DNA of 64,000 bases from JBFXCK01 sp050182275 (GTDB lineage Bacteria > Pseudomonadota > Alphaproteobacteria > SHNJ01), in contig JBFXCK010000001.1 of NCBI GenBank assembly GCA_050182275.1, forward strand, positions 214,092-278,091, read 5' to 3'. Below are positions 34,051-41,791 of the stretch, in pieces. Numbering within the stretch: the first letter of the stretch is position 1; the number at the start of each line of letters is the position of its first letter. The notes beneath the pieces were generated by a model. That model had not been told where the DNA came from. It was given only the letters and a program-made list of their open reading frames with translations, and ran no database searches. The translations under genes were made by a program, and so were the position numbers.

Positions 34051-35639
34051 TACGCTATTAATAGCGCTTCTCTGGCCATATGCGTCAAGGTTTCGCCGAC
34101 ATACACCGGCGCGATTTTGGCGCGCTGTTCTTTACTTTCGACAGGTTTGCCGTGTTGCATCAAGGTTATCTTCGCTTTTTCAATTTCATTCAGCCAGTCC
34201 TCGGTCAATTGCGCATGATCGCGCGTGCCGTCGCACAAGCGTATCAAAATATTCTCTAAATCGCTGGTGGTTATTTTTTCATGACGCTGGCTGGTAAGCC
34301 ATTTTTGTTTCATTTGCGCCTGATAGCGGGCCAAAGCCGAAACTTTCGGGTGGGAGGAAACTGTGGTGACATAATCCCCCTCTTCGGCATGCAAGCGCAA
34401 AGCGTTGGCCAAAACCAGGCGCAAAGCGTGCTCATGAAAAAGTTGTTTAATCGGCTGGCTGTCGCTGAAGCCCAGTTGTTTGGTGACGCGTTCGACGATC
34501 TCGGCCGCCCATTGCGGTTTACCCTGGGCTTGATACAATTCCAGCATAATTGCCGTCAAAACCCGGCTATGGCTGGTGAAATTAACGGGGCCGACGAAAT
34601 TGACATTTTGATCCCGGCCCAAATCAATCGATTCGACCGGCACGTCCGGGCGCAAACGCGAGCTGACATAAAAATTATCGATCGCTGCCGAATCCAGCTG
34701 GCGGTTCAATGAATGCCCGGCATGGCATAAAGCGGTCATGCGGAAACGGCGGTTGGTGAAGAAATCCATATATTGTTCGGTGGCAACAATATCATTGGCG
34801 GTGGCCAGAGTTTGCGCCACTTCCGGCGGCAAATTGCCGACGAACATGGAATGCATATCGGCTTCCCCTAAATATTGCAAACCGTGCAGCGAGGCTTGTT
34901 TATTGAAATCGTAAAAATAAAACGGCTCGTTATAAGTTTCGAGGTGGTCATGGTATAAATAACCATCCGACTGGCCTTCCAGCAGCTTTACTTCTTGTTG
35001 CAGGAACTGCTGATAGGGGGTGGTGGCTTGCTTTAAGCCTTCGTTCATAAAGCGGATAATGGCGCGGGCTTGGGCGGTTTTGGTGGCTTTGTCGGGAAAG
35101 CGCGCGGCATGAAAGCGCATCATATCGCGGATCGAGCGCACCATATTCCAGCCCGGCAAAGTATTATAGCTGATAAGAGCCACCCCATTGCGCGCCAAGC
35201 GCTCTTTGCACACTTCAAAGATTTTTTTCTGCACAAAAGGAGGCACCCACGAAATAATGCCGTGGCAAATAATGTAATCAAAAGTTCCATAAGAAGCATC
35301 AATGTCGGTGATTGATTCGGGGCGTAAAGAAATATTTTCAAGGCCCAGGGCTTTTATATGAGCCTGGCCCTCCTCAATTTGCTTGGTGGATATGTCGATG
35401 CCGACGAATTTGCCTTCAGGGTAATTGAGCGCCAGCGGGATAATATTGCCGCCCGAGGCGCAGCCCAGCTCTAATACCCGCGCTTTTTTAAAATCGGGCG
35501 CTTTTAAGCCGAACAGCTTGGCCAACACATATAAATGGGCAGGATGGCTAAGAGGATAAGGGAAACTTTCATAAGGAACTTCGTCATAAGCCTGGGCGAT
35601 TGCAGGAAGTTCGTCTTTCAAAACCGCGGTCTTTGCCAT
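34050..35639 (-). CDS. SAM-dependent methyltransferase with regulatory domain
   Basis: A 529-residue protein. The N-terminal class I methyltransferase domain has motif I, VLELGCASGGNIIPLAL, near residue 57, then GIDISTKQIEEGQ and FDYIICHGIISWVP. The middle part resembles the methyltransferase regulatory domain found beside such domains in many bacteria (YHDHLETYNEPFYFYDFN). A helical C-terminal third follows. The target is unknown. It is the first gene of a two-gene unit with the lipoprotein hydrolase, coupled by a one-base overlap. Confidence 0.85.
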   Translation of the reverse strand: MAKTAVLKDELPAIAQAYDEVPYESFPYPLSHPAHLYVLAKLFGLKAPDFKKARVLELGCASGGNIIPLALNYPEGKFVGIDISTKQIEEGQAHIKALGLENISLRPESITDIDASYGTFDYIICHGIISWVPPFVQKKIFEVCKERLARNGVALISYNTLPGWNMVRSIRDMMRFHAARFPDKATKTAQARAIIRFMNEGLKQATTPYQQFLQQEVKLLEGQSDGYLYHDHLETYNEPFYFYDFNKQASLHGLQYLGEADMHSMFVGNLPPEVAQTLATANDIVATEQYMDFFTNRRFRMTALCHAGHSLNRQLDSAAIDNFYVSSRLRPDVPVESIDLGRDQNVNFVGPVNFTSHSRVLTAIMLELYQAQGKPQWAAEIVERVTKQLGFSDSQPIKQLFHEHALRLVLANALRLHAEEGDYVTTVSSHPKVSALARYQAQMKQKWLTSQRHEKITTSDLENILIRLCDGTRDHAQLTEDWLNEIEKAKITLMQHGKPVESKEQRAKIAPVYVGETLTHMAREALLIA

Positions 35640-35895
35640 TTTTCATCCATTGGTAAAAATTTGATTAATAAAAAGCCACACTTATATAACATCTAACTAT
35701 TTGATATGAAAGTATAAAATTTGCTACAACTTATAGACGTGCTTAAAATACAACGTGCCTGTGAATAAACTTAGCGCTACCAGCAAATTTGTAGCATGAC
35801 AATAACCTTATTTTCTAATAATAGAGCCTATCGCGGGTTTCATCACGGAGCCCATATCCGTTTTCTCAAAGCCAAATTAGGAGCTAGCTGTCATC
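35640..35895. promoter_or_regulatory. AT-rich divergent intergenic region before the autotransporter
   Basis: 256 bases between the methyltransferase gene and the autotransporter. It contains an inverted pair, AAATTTGCTACAA near 35718 and CAAATTTGTAGC near 35784. These are complementary over GCTACAA/TTGTAGC and both carry AAATTTG. This could be an operator pair. AT-rich sequence that may form a promoter follows (TAATAA near 35816). AGGAG lies 12 bases before the autotransporter ATG. I cannot define a firm promoter. Confidence 0.35.
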
Positions 35896-38160
35896 ATGAA
35901 TCGTCAATCAATTATCAAATACCTGTTAAGCACCACTTCATTGGTGGCGCTTGGTCTTCTGCCTAACGGCGCGAAAGCGGCCTCATTTGATTTATCGGCT
36001 AATAGCACCGCAGCTCAGACTTTAGGTGCTTCTGAAACCGGCAACGTTCAAAGCGGCGTAACCTTGAACGTCACGGCTGGCGATGCGGTAACGGTTAACG
36101 GCAATACTGCTGTTATCACCAACTCTGGTACAATTAAAACAACCACCAGCGGTGTTGGCATTAACGTAGCAGCCAGCAAAACCGGTGCTTCGATCACCAA
36201 CAATTCCGGCGCCACCATATCGGCAGCAGGCGGCAGCGCTGGCTTGTCGATCGCCGGCACTACCGTAACCCTTAGCAATGCCGGTACGATCTCAAGCGGC
36301 ACTGGCGCTGCGATTTTAAGCGTCGGCGACGTTAAGGCTTTCACCAGCTTCACCAACACCGGCACCATCAGCTCGGGCGGCGCAACCGCGATTGATTTAA
36401 CTTCGATCGACACGGCCGCTAATGCTGCAACCTTGAACTTCAACAATGGCAGCGTTGTCACCGGCGCGATTTTGGTTGATAAAGGCACGACGATTAACAT
36501 CGCCGGCGCCAGCAACACTATCACCGGCGCGATCACTTCTGAAGACGCGACTTCAACGGTAATCAACTTCAACTCTGGTTCGGGCAATACCTTTACCACC
36601 GGCGGCACTATTACCAATATGGCCTCGGTAAACATGCTCTCCGGCACCACGGTTTTGGCTCATAACTTGGTCGGTTCGACGGCAGTGGCTGTAACGAACG
36701 GCGCCCATGTTCAAGTCAACACTACCCGCACCGCGGCTGGCACCTACACTCAAACTGGCGCTAACTCCCGCTTTATTGTTGGCGTAACCAGCAATACAAC
36801 GGCTGGCAAGCTAACCGCTTCGGGTGCAGTTGATTTAACCGGTTCGAAAATCTTGGTCAGCAACCTGACTTCAAGCGGCACCGGCTATGTCAAGAACAAC
36901 ACCACTTTCGACGTGTTGGCTGGATCCAGCTTGGCCGGTTTAGCGACTGGCGCGGGCAATATCGACAGCGCCAGCAACACCGCAACCCGTACGTGGACGG
37001 TCAGCAGCATTGCCGGTAACACCGTTACCATCAAGGCCGCTCGCACCACCTATAATTCCTTGGTAAGCGATGCTAACCAAGTTGGATTGGGCGCTGCTTT
37101 AGAGGCTTTAAACACCACCGCCACCGGCGATGTAGCTCAAGCTTTGGCCTCTTTGGACAGCTTGGCCACAGCGGCTGCGGTTGATGACGGCTTGAAGCAA
37201 TTGACCAATGATGTCACCGGCGGCGGCAATGCCGCAGTTGTTGGCGCGTTCGATGGCACAATCGGCGCAGTTTCCCAGCACATGACCGATATGCGCACCC
37301 GTGGCTTCGCCACCGGTAACGGCGCTAATAGCATGGATTTCTGGATCAAAGGCTTCGGCGCAATGGCTGATCAAGACCGCCGTGATGGTGTCGATGGATT
37401 CGATGCTGACACGATCGGTATCGCAGTCGGTGTTGACGGCGCCTATGACAACAACACCCGCGTTGGCGTAAGCTTAGCTTATGCCCGCAGCCAAGTTGAT
37501 GCTGACGGTCCGGGCAACAAAGAAACCGACATCGACAGCTATCAAGTCAGCCTCTATGGCGGCCATGTCCAAGGCGATTGGATCTTCGACGGCTTGCTTG
37601 GCTTCGGCTATAACCGCTATGACAGCAGCCGCACCATCGTGTTCGGCGGCACCAATACGGCGGCGAATGCCGATTACCATGGCAACCAATACACGGCTAA
37701 AATCGGCGGTTCCTACATCATGCCGATGGATGGCTTCGTGTTGGTCCCCAATGCCAGCTTACGTTACACCATGTTAACCGGCCGTGATTACACGGAAACC
37801 GGTGCTGGCGGCTTAAGCTTAAGCATCGACAACAAGAACACCGACTTCCTGCAAGGCAGTGTCGGCGCCAAGGCTCGTTTCCCGATGAAGACCGCGGATG
37901 GCAAGATGACTCCTGAAATCCGCGCCGCGATCTTGGGCGACTTCTTGGATACCAAACAGGAAAGCCTGGCTACTTTGACCGGTAGCGGCACATCCTTCAC
38001 CAATAACAGCGCTGATAATGCCCGCGTTGGCTTCAATGTGGGCGCCGGCCTCGATTTCGTAACGTTGGAAAACGCGACGGTATCGATCAACTATGACTTC
38101 GAAGGCAAGTCCGACTTCAAGGGTCATAGCGGCTTCATCCGGGCGCAGTTCCCCTTCTAA
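35896..38160 (+). CDS. Autotransporter with C-terminal beta-barrel domain
   Basis: A 754-residue type V secretion protein. The signal peptide ends near residue 29 (YLLSTTSLVALGLLPNGAKAA). The passenger, about residues 30-470, is rich in Thr, Ser, Asn, Gly and Ala in beta-helix-like repeats (TNSGTIKTTTSGVGI, NTGTISSGGATAIDL). The autotransporter barrel (about 485-754) contains FWIKGFGAMADQDRRDGVDG, and the protein ends in the outer-membrane signature RAQFPF. Codons are mostly C-ended, suggesting high expression. It stands alone, with a strong terminator downstream. The ligand or activity of the passenger is unknown. Confidence 0.92.
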   Translation: MNRQSIIKYLLSTTSLVALGLLPNGAKAASFDLSANSTAAQTLGASETGNVQSGVTLNVTAGDAVTVNGNTAVITNSGTIKTTTSGVGINVAASKTGASITNNSGATISAAGGSAGLSIAGTTVTLSNAGTISSGTGAAILSVGDVKAFTSFTNTGTISSGGATAIDLTSIDTAANAATLNFNNGSVVTGAILVDKGTTINIAGASNTITGAITSEDATSTVINFNSGSGNTFTTGGTITNMASVNMLSGTTVLAHNLVGSTAVAVTNGAHVQVNTTRTAAGTYTQTGANSRFIVGVTSNTTAGKLTASGAVDLTGSKILVSNLTSSGTGYVKNNTTFDVLAGSSLAGLATGAGNIDSASNTATRTWTVSSIAGNTVTIKAARTTYNSLVSDANQVGLGAALEALNTTATGDVAQALASLDSLATAAAVDDGLKQLTNDVTGGGNAAVVGAFDGTIGAVSQHMTDMRTRGFATGNGANSMDFWIKGFGAMADQDRRDGVDGFDADTIGIAVGVDGAYDNNTRVGVSLAYARSQVDADGPGNKETDIDSYQVSLYGGHVQGDWIFDGLLGFGYNRYDSSRTIVFGGTNTAANADYHGNQYTAKIGGSYIMPMDGFVLVPNASLRYTMLTGRDYTETGAGGLSLSIDNKNTDFLQGSVGAKARFPMKTADGKMTPEIRAAILGDFLDTKQESLATLTGSGTSFTNNSADNARVGFNVGAGLDFVTLENATVSINYDFEGKSDFKGHSGFIRAQFPF

Positions 38161-38181
38161 TAAAAATCTTATCTAATCTAT

Positions 38182-38209
38182 AAAGGCCACTCTTCGGAGT
38201 GGCCTTTTT
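38182..38209 (+). terminator. Intrinsic terminator of the autotransporter gene
   Basis: An 11-bp stem, AAAGGCCACTC paired with GAGTGGCCTTT, closed by a TTCG tetraloop and followed by further T residues. It starts 21 bases after the autotransporter stop. A second, smaller palindrome (AGGGCTTT/AAAGCCCT, 38236-38252) lies further on. The rest of the 270-base gap up to 38430 shows nothing else I can name. Confidence 0.93.
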
Positions 38210-38430
38210 CTTTGGGGTCTAGAAGACGATTGAAGAGGGCTTTTAAAGCCCTTAACAAGGGCAAGGCTGGTGGCCAGCGCATCTTCAAATCAAACGCTCT
38301 CCCGAATTGGTTAACGCGATTTAAGCCAATTTTTCTGCGGCTTTCCGCTTAATTTGAAATATAATTTTGAACGACATAAAATTACCTATGCTATTGATTT
38401 TATCACCCAAATACTGTATTCTTTTAAGAA

Positions 38431-39747
38431 ATGAAATTAAGCGCAAGATCAAAAGCCATTAGACAACCTTCTGTTGTTGGCGGCATTAATGCCGCCAAAG
38501 AAAAGGCGCGCGCAAGCGGCAAGGATGTTTTCGATTTTGCGAGAGCCGCGATCCGGTTCGCGCCGCCACCAGTCGCGATAGAAGCGGCGAGATTAAATCC
38601 GGGCGAGGTCATACCGACCGTTCTTAAAGGCGGCTTGCCGGAACTGCGCCAACGTGTCGCGGAATATATAAGTGAGAGATTCGATCCAAGAATGCTGATG
38701 CTAACGGGTGAAAAAATCTCGGCAGAAAATATTTTCATCACCGATGGCGCCAATGCTGGATTGGCTTATTTGTTGGATTTTGTTACCGAAAAAGGCGACA
38801 AGATTCTACTGCCTACGCCGAGTTTCTTCGACCATATGCAGTTAGCGGCAGAGTCCTCGTTGCAAATTGTAACTTTGCCGATGCGGCGGGAGTATGCGGC
38901 TTCAAGCGAACCTCCTTTTAATGAATGGCAAATCGATCACGCCGACATAGAGGCAGTTAAACGCCAGCATCCCAATTTAAAAGCGGTTTTACTTTCCAAC
39001 CCCAATAATCCTGTGGGATCGGCCTTGGAATATAACAGCCTGGCTTATTTATATGGTGCGGTTTTGAAAGACCTTTCCGCCATGAACGGCCCGCCGGTTA
39101 TTATCGACGAATCATACGCCGAATTCTATTATTCGCCCGAAATGCGCGGAGCGCTGCACCGCCATCTTCCTTTGAATCAAACAATATTGATCGGCTCTTT
39201 CTCCAAAACTTTTTGCCTTGATTCGATGAAGGTCGGATATATTGCGGGACCGCGCAAATTGATTGCCGCATTGGAAGCTGGATTCGATAGCGCCAAATAT
39301 CCAACCGTCGATTATCCCGCACAAAAAGCGGCAAACGCTTGCCTGTCACGCGCGGGGTATGATTATCTGCATAGAGAAATTATTCCGGAGCTATCCGCGC
39401 GCCGGAAAGTTTTATTGGATGGGATCAATCGAATTCCTGGCCTTGCAGCTGCGCCTAATCATTTCGGCACATGTTTGTGGGTTGAGATCACGCCAGAATC
39501 CAGCTTTAATAGTGGCAGGGAATTCGCTGCTGCGTTGGCACGCGGACGAAAAAAGCAAAGCATATTCGTAGTCGCGGGTGAAGAATTCGATCCTAAATCA
39601 AACAAAGCTTATGTGCGGATGGCGTTTGGCAATGAATCCACCGCTCGGATCGAGCGCGCTTTGCAAGTGATAAGCGAGGTAGTTATGGCTAAACAAGCTG
39701 TCGCGCAGAAATTGCGCGGAGCAACCGTGAGACTACGCGGCAAATAA
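38431..39747 (+). CDS. PLP-dependent class I/II aminotransferase
   Basis: A 438-residue fold-type I PLP enzyme, closest in pattern to the histidinol-phosphate/aspartate aminotransferase group. Landmarks are GGLPELRQRVAEYI, FITDGANAGLAYLLD, LSNPNNPVGSALE, VIIDESYAEFYY, the PLP lysine in IGSFSKTFCLDSMKVGY, and an Arg in AYVRMAFGNES. The first 40 residues form a Lys/Arg-rich extension. The substrate is not predictable. No obvious Shine-Dalgarno precedes the start. It is a single gene with no functional partner nearby. Confidence 0.8.
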   Translation: MKLSARSKAIRQPSVVGGINAAKEKARASGKDVFDFARAAIRFAPPPVAIEAARLNPGEVIPTVLKGGLPELRQRVAEYISERFDPRMLMLTGEKISAENIFITDGANAGLAYLLDFVTEKGDKILLPTPSFFDHMQLAAESSLQIVTLPMRREYAASSEPPFNEWQIDHADIEAVKRQHPNLKAVLLSNPNNPVGSALEYNSLAYLYGAVLKDLSAMNGPPVIIDESYAEFYYSPEMRGALHRHLPLNQTILIGSFSKTFCLDSMKVGYIAGPRKLIAALEAGFDSAKYPTVDYPAQKAANACLSRAGYDYLHREIIPELSARRKVLLDGINRIPGLAAAPNHFGTCLWVEITPESSFNSGREFAAALARGRKKQSIFVVAGEEFDPKSNKAYVRMAFGNESTARIERALQVISEVVMAKQAVAQKLRGATVRLRGK

Positions 39748-39835
39748 TATTTTTGGTGGTTAAGGTTGCGGGAGAAAAGCCGGCCAACTGCAGAAAAATA
39801 TGTGTCAGTTTCTGGCACATCATTTAACCGTACGG

Positions 39836-40081
39836 TTAAGACTGCAATCTTTTCTTAAAGAACGCCCTGCCTGAGTGAGATTTCAGGTATTTCTCAAATT
39901 CCAGTGCTTTATATTTATCCCGGAACGCGCAATACCAAACGAATTCCCAAGGCGCAGATTTGGCGGTATGAGCGGACTTACCTGCATTATGATAAGCCAT
40001 GCGCTGTTTTAAATTGGCGGTTGCCCCGGTATATTCTTGATCGGGGAATTTGGTGCTGCGGATTATATATACATACCACAT
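39836..40081 (-). CDS. GIY-YIG nuclease superfamily protein
   Basis: An 81-residue single-domain member of the GIY-YIG superfamily (UPF0213/YhbQ-like small type). The motif pair appears as YVYIIRS and EYTGATANLKQRMAYHNAG, with Thr in place of the usual Ile/Val of YIG. HTAKSAPWEFVWY, LEFEKYLKSHSGRAF and the basic end FFKKRL are typical. Such stand-alone domains are common and poorly characterised. It lies next to palindromic repeats and a tRNA gene. Confidence 0.88.
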   Translation of the reverse strand: MWYVYIIRSTKFPDQEYTGATANLKQRMAYHNAGKSAHTAKSAPWEFVWYCAFRDKYKALEFEKYLKSHSGRAFFKKRLQS

Positions 40082-40084
40082 TTG

Positions 40085-40175
40085 CTGATCCAGCCCGTCT
40101 TCGCCCTACGGGCTTCGCCGGGCACACTTCACTTATATTTGCGTGGCTGCGCCACGCGTAGCCGAAGGCGAAGCG
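40085..40175. repeat. Palindromic repeat cluster beside tRNA-Met
   Basis: About 90 bases of short inverted and direct repeats between the GIY-YIG start and the tRNA 3' end. CTTCGCC occurs twice (near 40099 and 40113). GCGTGGC-TGC-GCCACGC is a perfect 7-bp stem at 40141-40157. GTAGCC-GAA-GGCGAAG follows and runs up to the CCA end. The GTAGCC/GGCG core resembles the inner arm of the repeat at 5158-5185, so the two may belong to one dispersed family. Confidence 0.5.
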
Positions 40176-40250
40176 TGGTGGCGGGGAGTGGGATTGAACC
40201 ACCGACCAACGGCTTATGAGTCCGCTGCTCTACCACTGAGCTACCCCGCC
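40176..40250 (-). tRNA. tRNA-Met (CAT), elongator
   Basis: A 75-nt cloverleaf including an encoded CCA. The acceptor stem GGCGGGG pairs with CCCCGCC, the D arm is GCTC...GAGC, the anticodon loop is CTCATAA (CAT at 40216-40218 on the plus strand), and the T arm is GGTGG-TTCAATC-CCACT. The anticodon stem GCGGA/GCCGT has an A31 x G39 mismatch next to the loop. It is not the initiator, because position 1 pairs with 72. G4-C69 and G5-C68 differ from the C4-G69/C5-G68 that TilS prefers in tRNA-Ile2, so Met is the better call. Confidence 0.87.
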
Positions 40251-40341
40251 TTAAGCCAGCGCCTTTTCTTGTAAGGCTTGTCTTATGGGCCGTCAAGCCA
40301 AGCGTTTGTAAGTTAAGGAAAATCGCCAGGAAAGGGGTTTT

Positions 40342-41700
40342 TTAGCCGGCTTTTTTAAGGGCTTCCTCGATATTCTGTAAAACTTCTTGCAACATGCCCT
40401 CATCTTCCCCTTCGGCCATAAGCCTGATAACCGGCTCGGTGCCGGATTTGCGCACCAATAGACGCCCCTTGCCCTTCAGGCGGGCCTCGCTGTCTTTGAT
40501 AGCGGCCTGCACTTGGCTATTTTCCAATAATTGCAGGGAAGGGGTTTTAACGCTTTTTAGAAGTTGGGGAAGCGGCGTGAATATGCGGCATACTTGGCTG
40601 GCCGGTTTTTGCGCATCAATTAGCGCGCTTAAAACTTGCAAGGCGGCGATCAAGCCGTCGCCGGTGGTGGCGTAGTCGCTTAAAATAATATGGCCCGATT
40701 GTTCGCCTCCTAAATTGCGCCCTAAGCTTCGCATATCTTCCATGACATAGCGGTCGCCGACATTGCTTCGCTGCAGCGATAATTTTTGAGCGGTTAAATA
40801 TTGTTCTAAGCCCAGATTGGACATAACGGTCGCCACAATTCCGCCGCCGGTTAAAATCCCTTGCGCCTGCAGGCGGGTGGCGATTAGGCCCAGAATTTGG
40901 TCGCCATCGATAATGGCGCCTTGTTCATCGCAAATAATCACCCGGTCGGCGTCGCCGTCCAAGGCAATGCCAATATCGGCGCCATGCGCAACCACTTGGG
41001 TTTGCAGGGTTTGCGGAGATACCGCGCCGCAATTTTTATTGATATTCAAGCCATCCGGATCAACCGCCAGCGGAATAACGGTTGCGCCCAGTTCCCACAA
41101 TACGGCAGGCGCCACTTTATAGGCCGCGCCATTGGCGCAATCGATCACGATTTTCAAGCCGTTTAAGCGCTGGCCTTTGGGCAGGGTGGCTTTGACAAAT
41201 TCGATATAACGCCCGGCGGCGTCATCAATCCGCTGCGCGCGGCCTAAATCGCGGCCGGGGGCGCGCACCTGTTCAAGCGGCTGATTCATCAGCGATTCAA
41301 TTTCGGCTTCTTGCGCGTCACTCAGCTTATATCCGTCGGCGGCGAAAAATTTAACGCCGTTATCTTCATACGCATTATGCGAGGCGGAAATCACCACGCC
41401 TAAATCGGCCCGTAAGGAACGGGTCAACATGGCGATGGCCGGTGTGGGCATCGGCCCTAAAAGCAAAACATCCATGCCGGCCGAAATAAAACCGGCGGTT
41501 AGGGCGGGCTCCAATAGATAGCCGGATAATCTGGTGTCTTTGCCAATCAGCGCACGGGCATGGCCGCGGCCGTTTTTGCGGTGCTTGGCCAAGACATGCG
41601 ACGCCGCCATGGCCAGTTTGACCATGGTTTCTGCGGTCATCGGGCCATCATTCGCCAGGCCTCTGACGCCATCCGTGCCGAAAAGCTTACGTTTTTCCAT
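40342..41700 (-). CDS. glmM: Phosphoglucosamine mutase
   Basis: Converts glucosamine-6-phosphate to glucosamine-1-phosphate on the way to UDP-GlcNAc for peptidoglycan and lipopolysaccharide. The 452 residues match GlmM. The phosphoserine loop is VISASHNAYEDNGVKFF, the metal-binding loop ALDGDADRVIICDEQG, the sugar loop GGEQSGHIIL, and the phosphate-binding loop VRKSGTEPVIRLMAEG. It follows ftsH on the same strand, as in many proteobacteria, with a terminator-like hairpin between them. Confidence 0.97.
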   Translation of the reverse strand: MEKRKLFGTDGVRGLANDGPMTAETMVKLAMAASHVLAKHRKNGRGHARALIGKDTRLSGYLLEPALTAGFISAGMDVLLLGPMPTPAIAMLTRSLRADLGVVISASHNAYEDNGVKFFAADGYKLSDAQEAEIESLMNQPLEQVRAPGRDLGRAQRIDDAAGRYIEFVKATLPKGQRLNGLKIVIDCANGAAYKVAPAVLWELGATVIPLAVDPDGLNINKNCGAVSPQTLQTQVVAHGADIGIALDGDADRVIICDEQGAIIDGDQILGLIATRLQAQGILTGGGIVATVMSNLGLEQYLTAQKLSLQRSNVGDRYVMEDMRSLGRNLGGEQSGHIILSDYATTGDGLIAALQVLSALIDAQKPASQVCRIFTPLPQLLKSVKTPSLQLLENSQVQAAIKDSEARLKGKGRLLVRKSGTEPVIRLMAEGEDEGMLQEVLQNIEEALKKAG

Positions 41701-41745
41701 CTCCGATATGTAGCATGGGAAAAGATGCGCGCCAACAAAAGAAAA

Positions 41746-41769
41746 CGCCGGGGTTTTAAGGCCCCGGCG
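41746..41769 (-). terminator. Terminator after ftsH
   Basis: Perfect 8-bp arms (CGCCGGGG/CCCCGGCG) with an 8-base loop, followed on the minus strand by TTTTCTTTTG. It lies 23 bases past the ftsH stop and about 45 bases before the glmM ATG. It probably separates most ftsH transcription from glmM or lets through only part of it. Confidence 0.8.
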
Positions 41770-41791
41770 CTTCGCATAGGCAGAATTCCGT

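Noticed and set aside
36048..36650. 200-codon antisense frame inside the autotransporter
   Set aside because: Long open antisense frames are expected opposite Thr/Ala/Gly-rich C-ended codons. The Val/Pro-rich product has no recognisable feature.
36000..37000. Repeated short motifs in the autotransporter passenger as a CRISPR or tandem repeat array
   Set aside because: Repeats are degenerate, in frame and of irregular spacing, as in beta-helix proteins. No direct repeat-spacer pattern is seen anywhere in the window.
40176..40250. tRNA-Ile2 (lysidine-type) for the CAT tRNA
   Set aside because: G4-C69 and G5-C68 do not match the C4-G69/C5-G68 expected for TilS substrates. The overall sequence is like an elongator Met tRNA.
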